This document shows, in pieces, positions 30,501 through 37,371 of a stretch of 64,000 bases of DNA (its first letter is position 1; each line of letters begins with the position of its first letter). A program made the translations under genes and the position numbers. Source of the DNA: GCA-016699975 sp964420045 (GTDB taxonomy: Bacteria > Patescibacteriota > Minisyncoccia > Moranbacterales > UBA1568); contig CAYQPQ010000002.1 of assembly GCA_964420045.1 (NCBI GenBank), positions 1-64,000 of the forward strand. Direction: 5' to 3'. The notes beneath the pieces were generated by a model. The model had not been told where the DNA came from. It saw only the letters and a list, made by a program, of their open reading frames with translations, and made no database searches.

Positions 30501-33478
30501 TATGTTGTCCCGATAAGAATATCGCTCGACGAATCCGCAATCGACATCGAAATAGAGCGCGAATTATTCAGCGTACCGTCAATATACACACTCATCGTGG
30601 AGCCATTATACGTTGCGGCGACATGGTGCCAATTTGTATTAAAAGAACTCGTTGAAGACTGCAAGAAAGCATTGTTGCCAAACGACCAAACAGCCGCATC
30701 GGCATTCGCTGTATTTCCGGTGCCAGCATAAAACTTTCCTTTGTAGGCACTGAACGCGCCGACTTCTTCAATCGTCGACCCCCAACTTCCGTTCACGTTG
30801 TCACCACCGGCTTGCGCCCACAACGATCCAGCATATCGCCACACCTCTCCGTCTCCGGCTGTCGTGCCCAGTCCCGCATAGAGCGCTCCGTTATAAACAG
30901 CGAGCGTTCGAACCCGCTCATAGGTTCCGCTTGACCAACTTCCACCAATATCGTCGCCTCCGATAAGCGTCCACGACGAGCCATCATATTTCCACACTTC
31001 CGCATCATCGGTCGATGTGCCAAGCCCCACATACAAAAACCCGGCGTACACAATCATACTGTCCACTTGTTCATAGGTACTGTTCGCCCAGCTCGAATTG
31101 ATACCGTCCCCACCGACACGACTCCACGATGGAGTACCGTCACAATTGGCACACTCCCACACCTCGGCGTCGCCGGCGCTCGACCCCAAGCCGGCATAGA
31201 GCTTCCCAGCATGCACCCCGAGCGTTGTCACTCGTTCAAAATTCGTCGTCCAGCCGGAATACAGACTGTCGCCGCCAACCTTAGTCCACGTTGAACCATT
31301 CCATCGCCATACTTCCGCGTCATTCGCGCTATTGCCCAAACCGGCGTAGAGGAATCCGCCGTATGACGCCAAAGAATTTACCTCTTCAAAGCCCGTTGTC
31401 CAGCCGGAATTGAGACTGTCTCCGCCGATTTGTTCCCATGTCGAGCCGTTCCAATGCCACACTTCCGCATCATTCGAACTCGACCCCAAGCCGGCATACA
31501 ATTCTCCTCCGTGCCCGATAAGACTCGTCACCGTTTCATAGGTATTCGCATCCCAACTCCCATTTACACCCTGACCACCGATAATGGTCCATGTCGTCCC
31601 ATCAAACTGCCACACCATAGCATTGCCGATAGTGGCGACGCCCGTTCCCGCATACAAATAGTCACCCGTCACGTTTAAAACCTCAACACTTCGGAGCCCA
31701 CGAAATCCCCAGCTGAAATTCACATAATCACCTCCGATAAGCGTCCATGACGATCCGTTCCACGCCCATTCCTGTGCCGAAACCGTCGAACTCGAAGTAC
31801 TCACACCGGCATAGAGCGTCGATCCGGACACGGCAAGGGTACTTACAATAGTGTGTGTATTCGTAAAACTCCCATTCACGCCGTCGCCGCCGATTTTAGT
31901 CCAGGTTGATCCGTCAAAACTCCATACCTCATTGTCTCCGGCCGTTGAGCCAAGACCGGCATAGAGTGTTGTCCCGTCATTCACGATGGAGTACACCATT
32001 TCATAGCTCGAACTGTCCCAGCTTGAATTTACGGTGTCGCCGCCGATCTTGCTCCATGTCGAGCCGTTCCATTTCCATACTTCTGCGTCGCCTGCCGTCG
32101 AGCCGAGACCAACATAGAGATTCCCGCCAAAATAGGTCATCGAGTAGACATATTCGAACGTCGTATCCCAACTTGAGTTCAGACTGTCGCCGCCGATCTT
32201 GCTCCATGTCGAGCCGTTCCATTTCCAGACTTCGGAATCCCCGGCTGTCAAACCCAGCCCGGCATACACGTTCGTACCGTCATTCACCAAGCTATATACG
32301 CCTTCGTAATTTGTCGTCCAGCCGGAATTCAAACTATCACCGCCGATCTTGCTCCATGTCGAGCCGTTCCATTTCCACACTTCGGCATCATTCGCGCCCG
32401 TCCCGAGACCAGCGTAGAGCTCCCCGCCAACAAACGTCAGCGCATTCACCGCCTCAAACGTATTAATCTGCCAGCTTGAATTGAGCGCATCGCCGCCGAT
32501 CTTGCTCCATGTCGAGCCGTTCCACTTCCACACCTCGGCATCGCCCGTTCCACTTCCCAGTCCGACATAGAGATTCGTGCCGTCATTCGCCATGACATAC
32601 ACCGCCTCAAACGTATTGATTGCCCAGCAATTGTTCAGTCCGTCTCCGCCGATCTGCGTCCATCTCGTTCCGTTCCATTTCCACACTTCGGCGTCGCCCG
32701 TTCCGTTTCCCGTCCCGACATAGAGATTCCCATCGAGAACATTCGACGATTCGATAGTCGGATTTCCGTTCAAATCCCAACTTCCGTTAATATCGTTCCC
32801 CGCCTGCTGCGTCCATCCGGATGCCGAATCATTCGCCAGCTCATAGGTGAGCTTGCCCGTCTCATTGTCGTAGTACAACTGATAGTCGCCCTTATCGACA
32901 ATACCCTGCCGTTGAGAATGGCTTCCCGCCGAAAAAGCCGAGGAAAATTTCGTCCACGCTTCAATCGTATTCGCCTGGGACAAAGAATTTGCCGTCGAAT
33001 CCGGAACCGACGCAAAAGCTGTCGTTCCGTTGAGCGAGAGCGCATTGTTTAGATTCCCCGAAACAAAGCTTCCTCCCGATACCGTCGCGTGATTCGCATT
33101 CGACGAACTATCATTGGCCGTCGACCCGCTCGATTCGTCGAAATGATAGAGTGCTACCGTATCGCTATCGTCCGCATAGTTCTTCACCGAAAGCCGCGAT
33201 TCCGTATTCGAACTATCGAGAGTCACTCCACTCGAAGCAACATAGTCACTCGGCGTTGCAAAATTCCATGCTTCACCAATCTCCCCGTCAGCGAAAATAC
33301 TGTGGATCCGACCCGAAAAGAACAGAAACGCGCCCGCCGCCACACAAGCGGACAAGACAGATAGACCGATGTATCTCGGCTTCAGACTCCAAAAAATTCG
33401 AGCTATCCGAAGCAGGAATCGCCCAAAGAAAACTCCGATCGATATGAGGAGTCGATAGAAATGGTTGTGTTTTTGCAT
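27542..33478 (-). CDS. giant surface protein: LamG split by 14-repeat propeller, then FN3 repeats
   Basis: The 1978-residue protein has a membrane anchor or signal (YIGLSVLSACVAAGAFLFFSG). A LamG/concanavalin-like fold starts near residue 75 (VALYHFDESSGSTANDSSSN) and breaks off near 210. About 720 residues then carry 14 repeats of about 51 residues, each with a [IVA]GG[DNQ]..N.SW core and an EVWKWNGSTW or similar motif. The LamG resumes near 948 (NWHHVAATYNGSTMSVYIDG) and ends with GSLDELRISSVART. The rest is several FN3-type modules (for example LSPGTTYHYRARWTDEDGN) to the C-terminus. No catalytic or sorting motif is visible. It is likely an adhesion or carbohydrate-binding surface protein whose export or assembly may need the ABC pair. 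The start is ATG 33478. Confidence 0.9.
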   Translation of the reverse strand: MQKHNHFYRLLISIGVFFGRFLLRIARIFWSLKPRYIGLSVLSACVAAGAFLFFSGRIHSIFADGEIGEAWNFATPSDYVASSGVTLDSSNTESRLSVKNYADDSDTVALYHFDESSGSTANDSSSNANHATVSGGSFVSGNLNNALSLNGTTAFASVPDSTANSLSQANTIEAWTKFSSAFSAGSHSQRQGIVDKGDYQLYYDNETGKLTYELANDSASGWTQQAGNDINGSWDLNGNPTIESSNVLDGNLYVGTGNGTGDAEVWKWNGTRWTQIGGDGLNNCWAINTFEAVYVMANDGTNLYVGLGSGTGDAEVWKWNGSTWSKIGGDALNSSWQINTFEAVNALTFVGGELYAGLGTGANDAEVWKWNGSTWSKIGGDSLNSGWTTNYEGVYSLVNDGTNVYAGLGLTAGDSEVWKWNGSTWSKIGGDSLNSSWDTTFEYVYSMTYFGGNLYVGLGSTAGDAEVWKWNGSTWSKIGGDTVNSSWDSSSYEMVYSIVNDGTTLYAGLGSTAGDNEVWSFDGSTWTKIGGDGVNGSFTNTHTIVSTLAVSGSTLYAGVSTSSSTVSAQEWAWNGSSWTLIGGDYVNFSWGFRGLRSVEVLNVTGDYLYAGTGVATIGNAMVWQFDGTTWTIIGGQGVNGSWDANTYETVTSLIGHGGELYAGLGSSSNDAEVWHWNGSTWEQIGGDSLNSGWTTGFEEVNSLASYGGFLYAGLGNSANDAEVWRWNGSTWTKVGGDSLYSGWTTNFERVTTLGVHAGKLYAGLGSSAGDAEVWECANCDGTPSWSRVGGDGINSSWANSTYEQVDSMIVYAGFLYVGLGTSTDDAEVWKYDGSSWTLIGGDDIGGSWSSGTYERVRTLAVYNGALYAGLGTTAGDGEVWRYAGSLWAQAGGDNVNGSWGSTIEEVGAFSAYKGKFYAGTGNTANADAAVWSFGNNAFLQSSTSSFNTNWHHVAATYNGSTMSVYIDGTLNNSRSISMSIADSSSDILIGTTYAGREYGKPEGFFQGSLDELRISSVARTSFQSTPYSNGYETVTLASAVHTSGVKKWDSFVADEDAPGNIAYRLSSDGGSTWQYWSGSAWATSSGYAQSNDASTISTNIPTFPAGSGGLLWQAVLLGNGNELVRLNSVTLTATADLAAPTWSGTPTLAAKNASGGLTDLTTGTWYSYSAPYFEWSAAADTGGSGVAGYYVYFGTSASAEPTTQGDFQAGNSYTATVDTDGNALVSGQKYYLIVKAKDVAQNTSVTFPVAFSYWLDSTAPTNPLGVTAAPAVYSPDNDFSFLWSAGTDGNGNPSTNSMIAGYQYQIAATVASDGWSSTTTALQVDIADAAYQTGENFFYLRTIDVAGNVSASNVRTSFYYAGAGPTAPQNVQAIPATNTANSFAFTWDPPFSFSGDASDLTYCYTVNAVPSEDACTFTASGVESVAASAFATQKGTNTFYVVAKNPEDLGGVINYGAYETVEFVADTSAPGIPLNTDIADVSVKNTESWKLAVSWEAPADIGSGVDSYQIYHSLSESGTYTKVASTSGIAFVDTGLTQALHYYKIRACDSVNNCGAFSEIVSAYPTGKYTEAAGLASGPSVSLITTKSATIGWSTDRASDSKVQYGKGSGDYYSEEPSNSEQVTDHEIKLSNLSPGTTYHYRARWTDEDGNTGLSGEKSFKTDPAPTVIDPNLKSAGLSSAILEFTARGASKVKIYYGLTEAFGLVKEISTSTSETTYTTSLEDLLDGTKYYYKINTVDSEEEEYEGNTLSFETLPRPKIEEVRIQQVKGTAQTVLLISWKTNTETSSIVTYVPEGNAGDAKDEVDAKMVAGEHRILLRDLLPQTSYSLVVRGRDNFGNEAKSDALQFTTATDTRAPQIIDANVEGLIVKSSDGSQGEAEAQLVITWTTDESATSQVEYGEGTGSVYPQKTQEDASLVSNHTVVISKLTPSKVYHLRVLSKDKAGNVGESIDIVSIAPKATENALDIVFSSLKSIFGQ

Positions 33479-33575
33479 AATACCCAAACAGCGGAAACTT
33501 CCCGCAGATGGAGAACCTTTTGTTCTTTAAATTGTACATCAATTCGAAGAAAATTCATAACGAAGAAATGCTCGC

Positions 33576-33603
33576 TTGCCCGAATACAGGTTCATGCTAG
33601 AGT
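33576..33603 (+). promoter_or_regulatory. smpB promoter
   Basis: TTGCCC and TAGAGT are 16 bases apart, and TGC precedes the -10 box. The start point would be about 15 bases before the smpB ATG. Confidence 0.5.
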
Positions 33604-33623
33604 AAAGAAAATACCTCAATGCC

Positions 33624-34067
33624 ATGCCAACTCTCGCCTACAACAAACGAGCACGATTCGACTACGAAATCCTCGAGACACTAGAAGCGGGCATCTCCCT
33701 CCTCGGACACGAAGTCAAATCGATCAAAACCGGACACGTGAGTCTCCAGGGGAGTTTCGTAACCATTCACGGCGACGATATCATGCTCACTAATGCCCTT
33801 ATCCCCTTCTACCCCTTTGCGGGCGACCCCTCAAGCTATAATCCCACGCGTCCGCGCCGCCTCCTTATCAAAAAGAACGAGTCCAAGCGACTTATCGGAA
33901 AAGTACGAACAAACGGCTTGACACTCATTCCGCTTCGGGTCTATACTAAGAGACACCTCGTAAAGGTCGAGTTTGCTTTGGCAAAGGGAAAGAAGGAATA
34001 CGACAAGCGCGCCACTACCAAAAAGCGCGAAGCCAACCGCAAGATAGCCCGAGCCATGAAAAGCTAG
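33624..34067 (+). CDS. smpB: SsrA-binding protein SmpB
   Basis: The 147-residue protein begins with YNKRARFDYEILETLEAGISLLGHEVKSIKTGHVSLQGSF, the standard SmpB oligonucleotide-binding fold. It has HLVKVEFALAKGKKEYDKR before a basic C-terminal helix (REANRKIARAMKS) that probes the empty mRNA channel of stalled ribosomes. With tmRNA it rescues stalled ribosomes and tags the incomplete protein. The gene for tmRNA follows 42 bases downstream on the same strand, an arrangement that matches the shared function. The length and motifs are normal. Confidence 0.98.
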   Translation: MPTLAYNKRARFDYEILETLEAGISLLGHEVKSIKTGHVSLQGSFVTIHGDDIMLTNALIPFYPFAGDPSSYNPTRPRRLLIKKNESKRLIGKVRTNGLTLIPLRVYTKRHLVKVEFALAKGKKEYDKRATTKKREANRKIARAMKS

Positions 34068-34109
34068 AATATCCCGCCCGCAAATACTCCTGATGTTCGG
34101 GATACGGGC

Positions 34110-34504
34110 GGGGTTGTCTAGACTCGACAGGATGCACTTTGAAAATACGCAAGCCGATTATGAAGGTGATATCGCTAATCTCCCCTTCACGATGATATCT
34201 GCAAAATTCATCACAAAGGCAAAGCAAGCCTTCGCGCAAGCGTTCCAGCCTGCTTTCGCTTCCGCTCTCGCCTAATTTCGGCAAGAGCCATCGGACTCCC
34301 AACTCCCGATAGGGAATGTTCCGGTGTCATATCTTCGGGAAAGCCCCCTGCTCTCGCTTTATGGAGTAGCGGTCGCTTCTGCACATGAGGCACGCCGACC
34401 CGTTTTCGCACGCTTCTACGGTCCGGCGCACACCAAGCGCGCTATGCTTGTAGACTATTTTTGAAACTCATCACTGGACATGGGTGCAATTCCCATCAAC
34501 TCCA
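34110..34504 (+). ncRNA. ssrA: transfer-messenger RNA (tmRNA)
   Basis: The 5' end GGGGTTG pairs with CAACTCC at 34497-34503 to form the acceptor stem. The T arm is ATGGG-TGCAATT-CCCAT, and a GACTCGACAGG segment follows the 5' arm as in other tmRNAs. The tag frame ends at TAA 34273-34275 and encodes ...AFQPAFASALA, the expected hydrophobic degradation signal. The resume codon is probably GCA, giving a tag of 18 or 24 residues. Pseudoknot-like complementary segments follow the tag frame. CCA is not encoded (ACTAG follows). Confidence 0.95.
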
Positions 34505-34556
34505 CTAGAAACAAACTTCAACCACCAATGCCCAACGTATACAACCGACGATTTCT

Positions 34557-34565
34557 GGAGGTGAT
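34557..34565 (+). promoter_or_regulatory. very strong Shine-Dalgarno sequence upstream of infC
   Basis: GGAGGTGAT matches the whole anti-Shine-Dalgarno sequence. The first base after it opens a seven-codon frame (ATT ... TGA, 34566-34589) that is not in the infC frame. The infC ATG at 34610 is too far downstream for normal use of this site; an in-frame TTG at 34577 is closer. Confidence 0.5.
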
Positions 34566-34609
34566 ATTCGTATCGGTTGTGCGTTGTGAGTTGTGAGTTG
34601 CCACGTATC

Positions 34610-35158
34610 ATGCGCAGACGTCGTTACCGAAGACCACAACCGAAAGTCGTCGAACTTCCCAAGGCGCGCGTCAATGAGCATATTCGAGTGCCATTTGTGT
34701 TTGTCGTCGACGCGGACGGGACCGTCACTGAAAACATGCCCATCGAACAAGCTATCGCTCGCGCCAAAGAGCAAGAGCTCGATCTCGTCGAAGTGTCTCC
34801 AAAAGCAACACCACCGGTGTGTAAGATCCTTGACTACGGAAAATACCTCTACGCCGAGGGAAAGAAAGAGCAGAAAGCAAAGAGCAAACAAAAGAAAGTC
34901 GAAACAAAAGGCATCCGCCTCCGTCTTCGAACCGACACGCATGACCTCAATTTCAAACGAGCGCAAGCGGAAAAATTCCTCACGCGAGGACACAAGGTCA
35001 AAATAGAGATCGTACTCCGCGGACGAGAAAAAGCGCTCCCGGAAAAGGCACGGGATGCACTGCGAGAATTTTTCAACAGCATAAAGGCGCCATTTGGCAT
35101 CGAAGAAGATATCAAACGCTTCCCCAATGGTTTTCACATCATTATCGCCCCCAAATAA
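34610..35158 (+). CDS. infC: translation initiation factor IF-3
   Basis: The 182-residue product has the N-terminal domain (VNEHIRVPFVFVVDADGTV, IEQAIARAKEQELDLVEVSP, PPVCKILDYGKYLY) and the C-terminal domain (KGIRLRLRTDTHDLNFKRAQAEKFL, GHKVKIEIVLRGRE, IIIAPK). IF-3 prevents premature 50S joining and checks the start codon. It precedes rpmI and rplT, the classic infC-rpmI-rplT order. The start used is the ATG before RRRRYRRPQPK. The true start could lie 33 bases upstream at TTG 34577, nearer a strong Shine-Dalgarno sequence. The rare-codon autoregulation known in E. coli infC cannot be confirmed here. Confidence 0.95.
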   Translation: MRRRRYRRPQPKVVELPKARVNEHIRVPFVFVVDADGTVTENMPIEQAIARAKEQELDLVEVSPKATPPVCKILDYGKYLYAEGKKEQKAKSKQKKVETKGIRLRLRTDTHDLNFKRAQAEKFLTRGHKVKIEIVLRGREKALPEKARDALREFFNSIKAPFGIEEDIKRFPNGFHIIIAPK

Positions 35159-35167
35159 GTAAACCCT

Positions 35168-35362
35168 ATGAAGCAAAAGACTCGGAAATCCGTTGCTAAG
35201 AAAGTTCAGGTTACCAAGAGTGGAAAGGTGATTCGACGCACGACCAAGCAAAATCACTACAATCTCCGCGAAACCAAAGAATCCAAACGAGCCAAGCGTC
35301 GGGATATCACCATGACCGGAAAAGACGCTAAGAATATCAAAGCCGCCCTCCCCTACGCTTAA
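35168..35362 (+). CDS. rpmI: 50S ribosomal protein L35
   Basis: The 64-residue basic protein, MKQKTRKSVAKKVQVTKSGKV with RRTTKQNHYN and KRAKRRDITM, has the normal length and layout of L35, a small protein of the large subunit. It starts nine bases after the infC stop, so the two are translated from one mRNA. The gap to rplT is 200 bases instead of the usual few dozen and contains a long inverted repeat. Confidence 0.95.
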   Translation: MKQKTRKSVAKKVQVTKSGKVIRRTTKQNHYNLRETKESKRAKRRDITMTGKDAKNIKAALPYA

Positions 35363-35380
35363 GAAACTGATCGATTTGAA

Positions 35381-35499
35381 TGTTTCTCCGGAAAAAATTC
35401 TTTTTTGCAGCTTTCCTTGCCCGAATTGCTACGCAAAACGTTGCGGGCAGGCGTACGAAGTGTAAGACAAGCGAAAAAAGAATTTTTTCCGGAGAAACA
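35381..35499. repeat. 26-base perfect inverted repeat around a palindromic core, between rpmI and rplT
   Basis: Arms at 35381-35406 and 35474-35499 are perfect complements (TGTTTCTCCGGAAAAAATTC... on the left). The inside contains TTGCCCG...CGGGCAG, a palindrome related to the one at 40235-40270. The whole forms a 119-base hairpin with T and A runs in the arms, so it may be a MITE-like insertion acting as a processing or attenuation site between the two ribosomal protein genes. Confidence 0.85.
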
Positions 35500-35562
35500 G
35501 GCATCTTTAGACAAATCTCAACAGATCACACTGCAAGCAAATAACTTCTAGAGAGAACCATT

Positions 35563-35907
35563 ATGCCAAGAGTCAAGCGCGGCGTCACTGCCAATAAACG
35601 AAGAAAAAATGTCCTCAAGATGGCGGAGGGTTTCCGATGGCGCCGAAAAACGAACTATCGCGCCGCCAAAGAGGCCATCATGAAAGCGGGCAAATATGCC
35701 TATCGAGACCGCCGCGCCAAAAAGCGATCATTCCGCAGTCTCTGGATCGTCCGCCTCAATAATGCTCTGCGCGAGCACGGACTCACCTATGCTCGGTTCA
35801 TCGATATCGAAAAAAAGAAGAATATCGAACTCGACCGAAAAGTGCTCTCCGAACTCGCCGTACAACACCCCGATATCTTCAAGACATTCGTCGCTTCCGT
35901 CAAATAG
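35563..35907 (+). CDS. rplT: 50S ribosomal protein L20
   Basis: The 114-residue protein begins MPRVKRGVTANKRRKNVLKMAEGFRWRRK and continues with RDRRAKKRSFRSLWIVRLNNALREHGL, both hallmark L20 segments. L20 is essential for early 50S assembly, and in several bacteria it represses its own operon by binding the leader. The terminator right after the stop closes the infC-rpmI-rplT operon. Confidence 0.97.
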   Translation: MPRVKRGVTANKRRKNVLKMAEGFRWRRKTNYRAAKEAIMKAGKYAYRDRRAKKRSFRSLWIVRLNNALREHGLTYARFIDIEKKKNIELDRKVLSELAVQHPDIFKTFVASVK

Positions 35908-35956
35908 GAGAAATTTCACAAAGACTTTGTCTTGCGACTTCAAAAAGACTTCATCG

Positions 35957-35985
35957 AAAAACACCCGGAATTCGGGTGTTTTTCT
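35957..35985 (+). terminator. terminator of the infC-rpmI-rplT operon
   Basis: AAAAACACCCG and CGGGTGTTTTT form a stem with a five-base loop and a T run. Its symmetry also lets it serve the convergent VanZ-like gene. Confidence 0.9.
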
Positions 35986-36020
35986 TGTATCTTTCCTGCC
36001 GCTGTCCCAATTCACCTGAA

Positions 36021-36464
36021 TTACTTTCGCAAGCTCCCCTTCTGATGTTGCCAATGTCGGAGCATTCCCAACGAAAAAACCAGAGCAAGAAAAATTCCGA
36101 AAGCATCGATAACAATGTCGGAAACTCTACCCTGTCGCCCGGTCACAAAGAGCTGATGAGCCTCATCAGATATAGCGAAAGGCAATGAAAGCAAGAGCAT
36201 GCCCGCAGCTGCTATATGAGAGTTCCGAGGAAACCCATGATCGAAGAGTCGAAAAGAAAGCACTCCGAGAATAAAATACTCGGCAACATGCGCACCTTTT
36301 CGCAGAAGCAAATAGGGCAAGGAAATATGTTGTCCAGCAACACCGAGACTTGGCTGGTCGGAAAGTAAGAAGATCACCATCATCCACACCAAAACAGGAA
36401 CCGCGTAACAGTAGAAAGACATGCTGAACCGCGCCAATCGGTCTAATGAAAAAACGTTTTTCAT
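36021..36464 (-). CDS. VanZ-like membrane protein
   Basis: The 147-residue protein has four hydrophobic helices, starting with CYAVPVLVWMMVIFLLSDQ. It carries the VanZ signature DEAHQLFVTGRQGRVSDIVIDAFG near the C-terminus, where the conserved DE-HQ, GR and D residues are intact. VanZ-like proteins are linked to resistance to glycopeptides and to lipids or membrane stress, with an unknown mechanism. The gene overlaps the preceding 39-residue micro-ORF by four bases (ATGA), which fixes the ATG at 36464. A longer frame to 36530 exists but lies inside that micro-ORF. Confidence 0.88.
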   Translation of the reverse strand: MKNVFSLDRLARFSMSFYCYAVPVLVWMMVIFLLSDQPSLGVAGQHISLPYLLLRKGAHVAEYFILGVLSFRLFDHGFPRNSHIAAAGMLLLSLPFAISDEAHQLFVTGRQGRVSDIVIDAFGIFLALVFSLGMLRHWQHQKGSLRK

Positions 36465-36580
36465 TTTGGGCTCTTGGAACGATTGGAAAGCTCTCTCAAG
36501 AGAACGCCAAGTGCGAAAAACGGGAGCCACAGCCAGAGCGTCTTCTTGAGAAATTTTTCGAGAAACTGACTCATATTCAT
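36461..36580 (-). CDS. 39-residue single-TM micro-protein coupled to the VanZ-like gene
   Basis: This frame encodes a 39-residue peptide: a short basic N-terminus (SQFLEKFLKKT), one hydrophobic helix (LWLWLPFFALGVLLREL) and a polar tail. Its TGA overlaps the ATG of the VanZ-like gene (ATGA). It lies 21 bases after the HAD gene stop, so the three are likely co-transcribed. It is too short for most gene finders. The placement and composition support a real small membrane protein rather than noise, although no homology is known. Confidence 0.5.
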   Translation of the reverse strand: MNMSQFLEKFLKKTLWLWLPFFALGVLLRELSNRSKSPK

Positions 36581-36601
36581 GAAAAGCAAAATACCAAATG
36601 T

Positions 36602-37336
36602 CTATTTATGCAAAGGAAGCGCATGATAACATCGCGGATCTATTTCGTACACCACATCTTTTTTCTCTACGACAATGCGCCACTGCTTTTCTTCCGCTGC
36701 CGCTTTGAGGTTTTCATTCGGATTGAAGGCGATCGGATGAGCAACTAATTCCAAGAATTTTATATCAGATTCGGTATCGCCAATACCATACGAGTCCGCA
36801 AACGACACATTGTACTCCTTGAAAAGCTTTCGCGCCGCCGTCCCCTTGTCTCGACTTGGTTCATACGAAGCTATACCGGTATACCGACCGTCGTCGCCCA
36901 CTTCATATACACTCCCGATAACCGTGTCGAAATGAAGATAATCTCGGTTATACGCTTCAACAATCTCAAGAGGCGATCCGGAAATAGCAAAGAGCAGGTA
37001 TCCGTCATCGCGAAGTTTTGTAATGAGATTCTCGGCAAATATATAGGTCTGCCGCTCTCGAAATGGCACGACACTCTCTGCCGCACGTGCCACGTCTTGC
37101 GGTGTGCATCCCCGCAAGAACCGCGCATAGAGATCAATAAGAGCCAAACGGTAATCCTCATAGGTCCCCGTATGCGCGAGCCACTTTGAGTACAGATCAA
37201 CCAGCGTCTTCCGCACATGTGATGGAAAAATATGCAGCCACGAAAGTTCATTGATAAGCTCGAAATGAAGATTCTTCCGAAATATTGTCCCATCTATATC
37301 GAAAATAGCCGCTCGAGTTTTTGGAGGTGTTCCCAT
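36602..37336 (-). CDS. HAD-superfamily phosphatase (HAD-IB, SerB-like)
   Basis: The protein has motif I AAIFDIDGTIF near residue 10 with the nucleophile and acid aspartates, motif II FAISGSP, motif III lysine in SRDKGTAARKLF, and motif IV YGIGDTESDIKFLELVA. The helical cap between motifs I and II (NLHFELINELSWLH...) suits the HAD-IB group that includes phosphoserine phosphatases and lipid or sugar phosphatases. The substrate is not predictable. The -10 box TATACT lies exactly six bases from the ATG with TTGACC 17 bases upstream, so the transcript is probably leaderless. It heads a three-gene operon with the micro-protein and the VanZ-like gene. Confidence 0.92.
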   Translation of the reverse strand: MGTPPKTRAAIFDIDGTIFRKNLHFELINELSWLHIFPSHVRKTLVDLYSKWLAHTGTYEDYRLALIDLYARFLRGCTPQDVARAAESVVPFRERQTYIFAENLITKLRDDGYLLFAISGSPLEIVEAYNRDYLHFDTVIGSVYEVGDDGRYTGIASYEPSRDKGTAARKLFKEYNVSFADSYGIGDTESDIKFLELVAHPIAFNPNENLKAAAEEKQWRIVVEKKDVVYEIDPRCYHALPLHK

Positions 37337-37342
37337 AAGAGA

Positions 37343-37371
37343 AGTATATCGGCTTCAACACTGACGGTCAA
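37343..37371 (-). promoter_or_regulatory. leaderless promoter of the HAD gene
   Basis: On the minus strand TTGACC, 17 bases and TATACT are followed by six bases and the ATG at 37336. This is the clearest example of a promoter placing the transcript start at the start codon. Confidence 0.75.

Noticed and set aside
31000..32800. Regular repeats that could be taken for a CRISPR array
   Set aside because: The repeats encode protein, differ in the third codon position and have a period of about 150 bases. They are the propeller repeats of the giant protein.
34505..35257. A 250-residue minus-strand frame
   Set aside because: It is the complement of infC and of the rpmI start.
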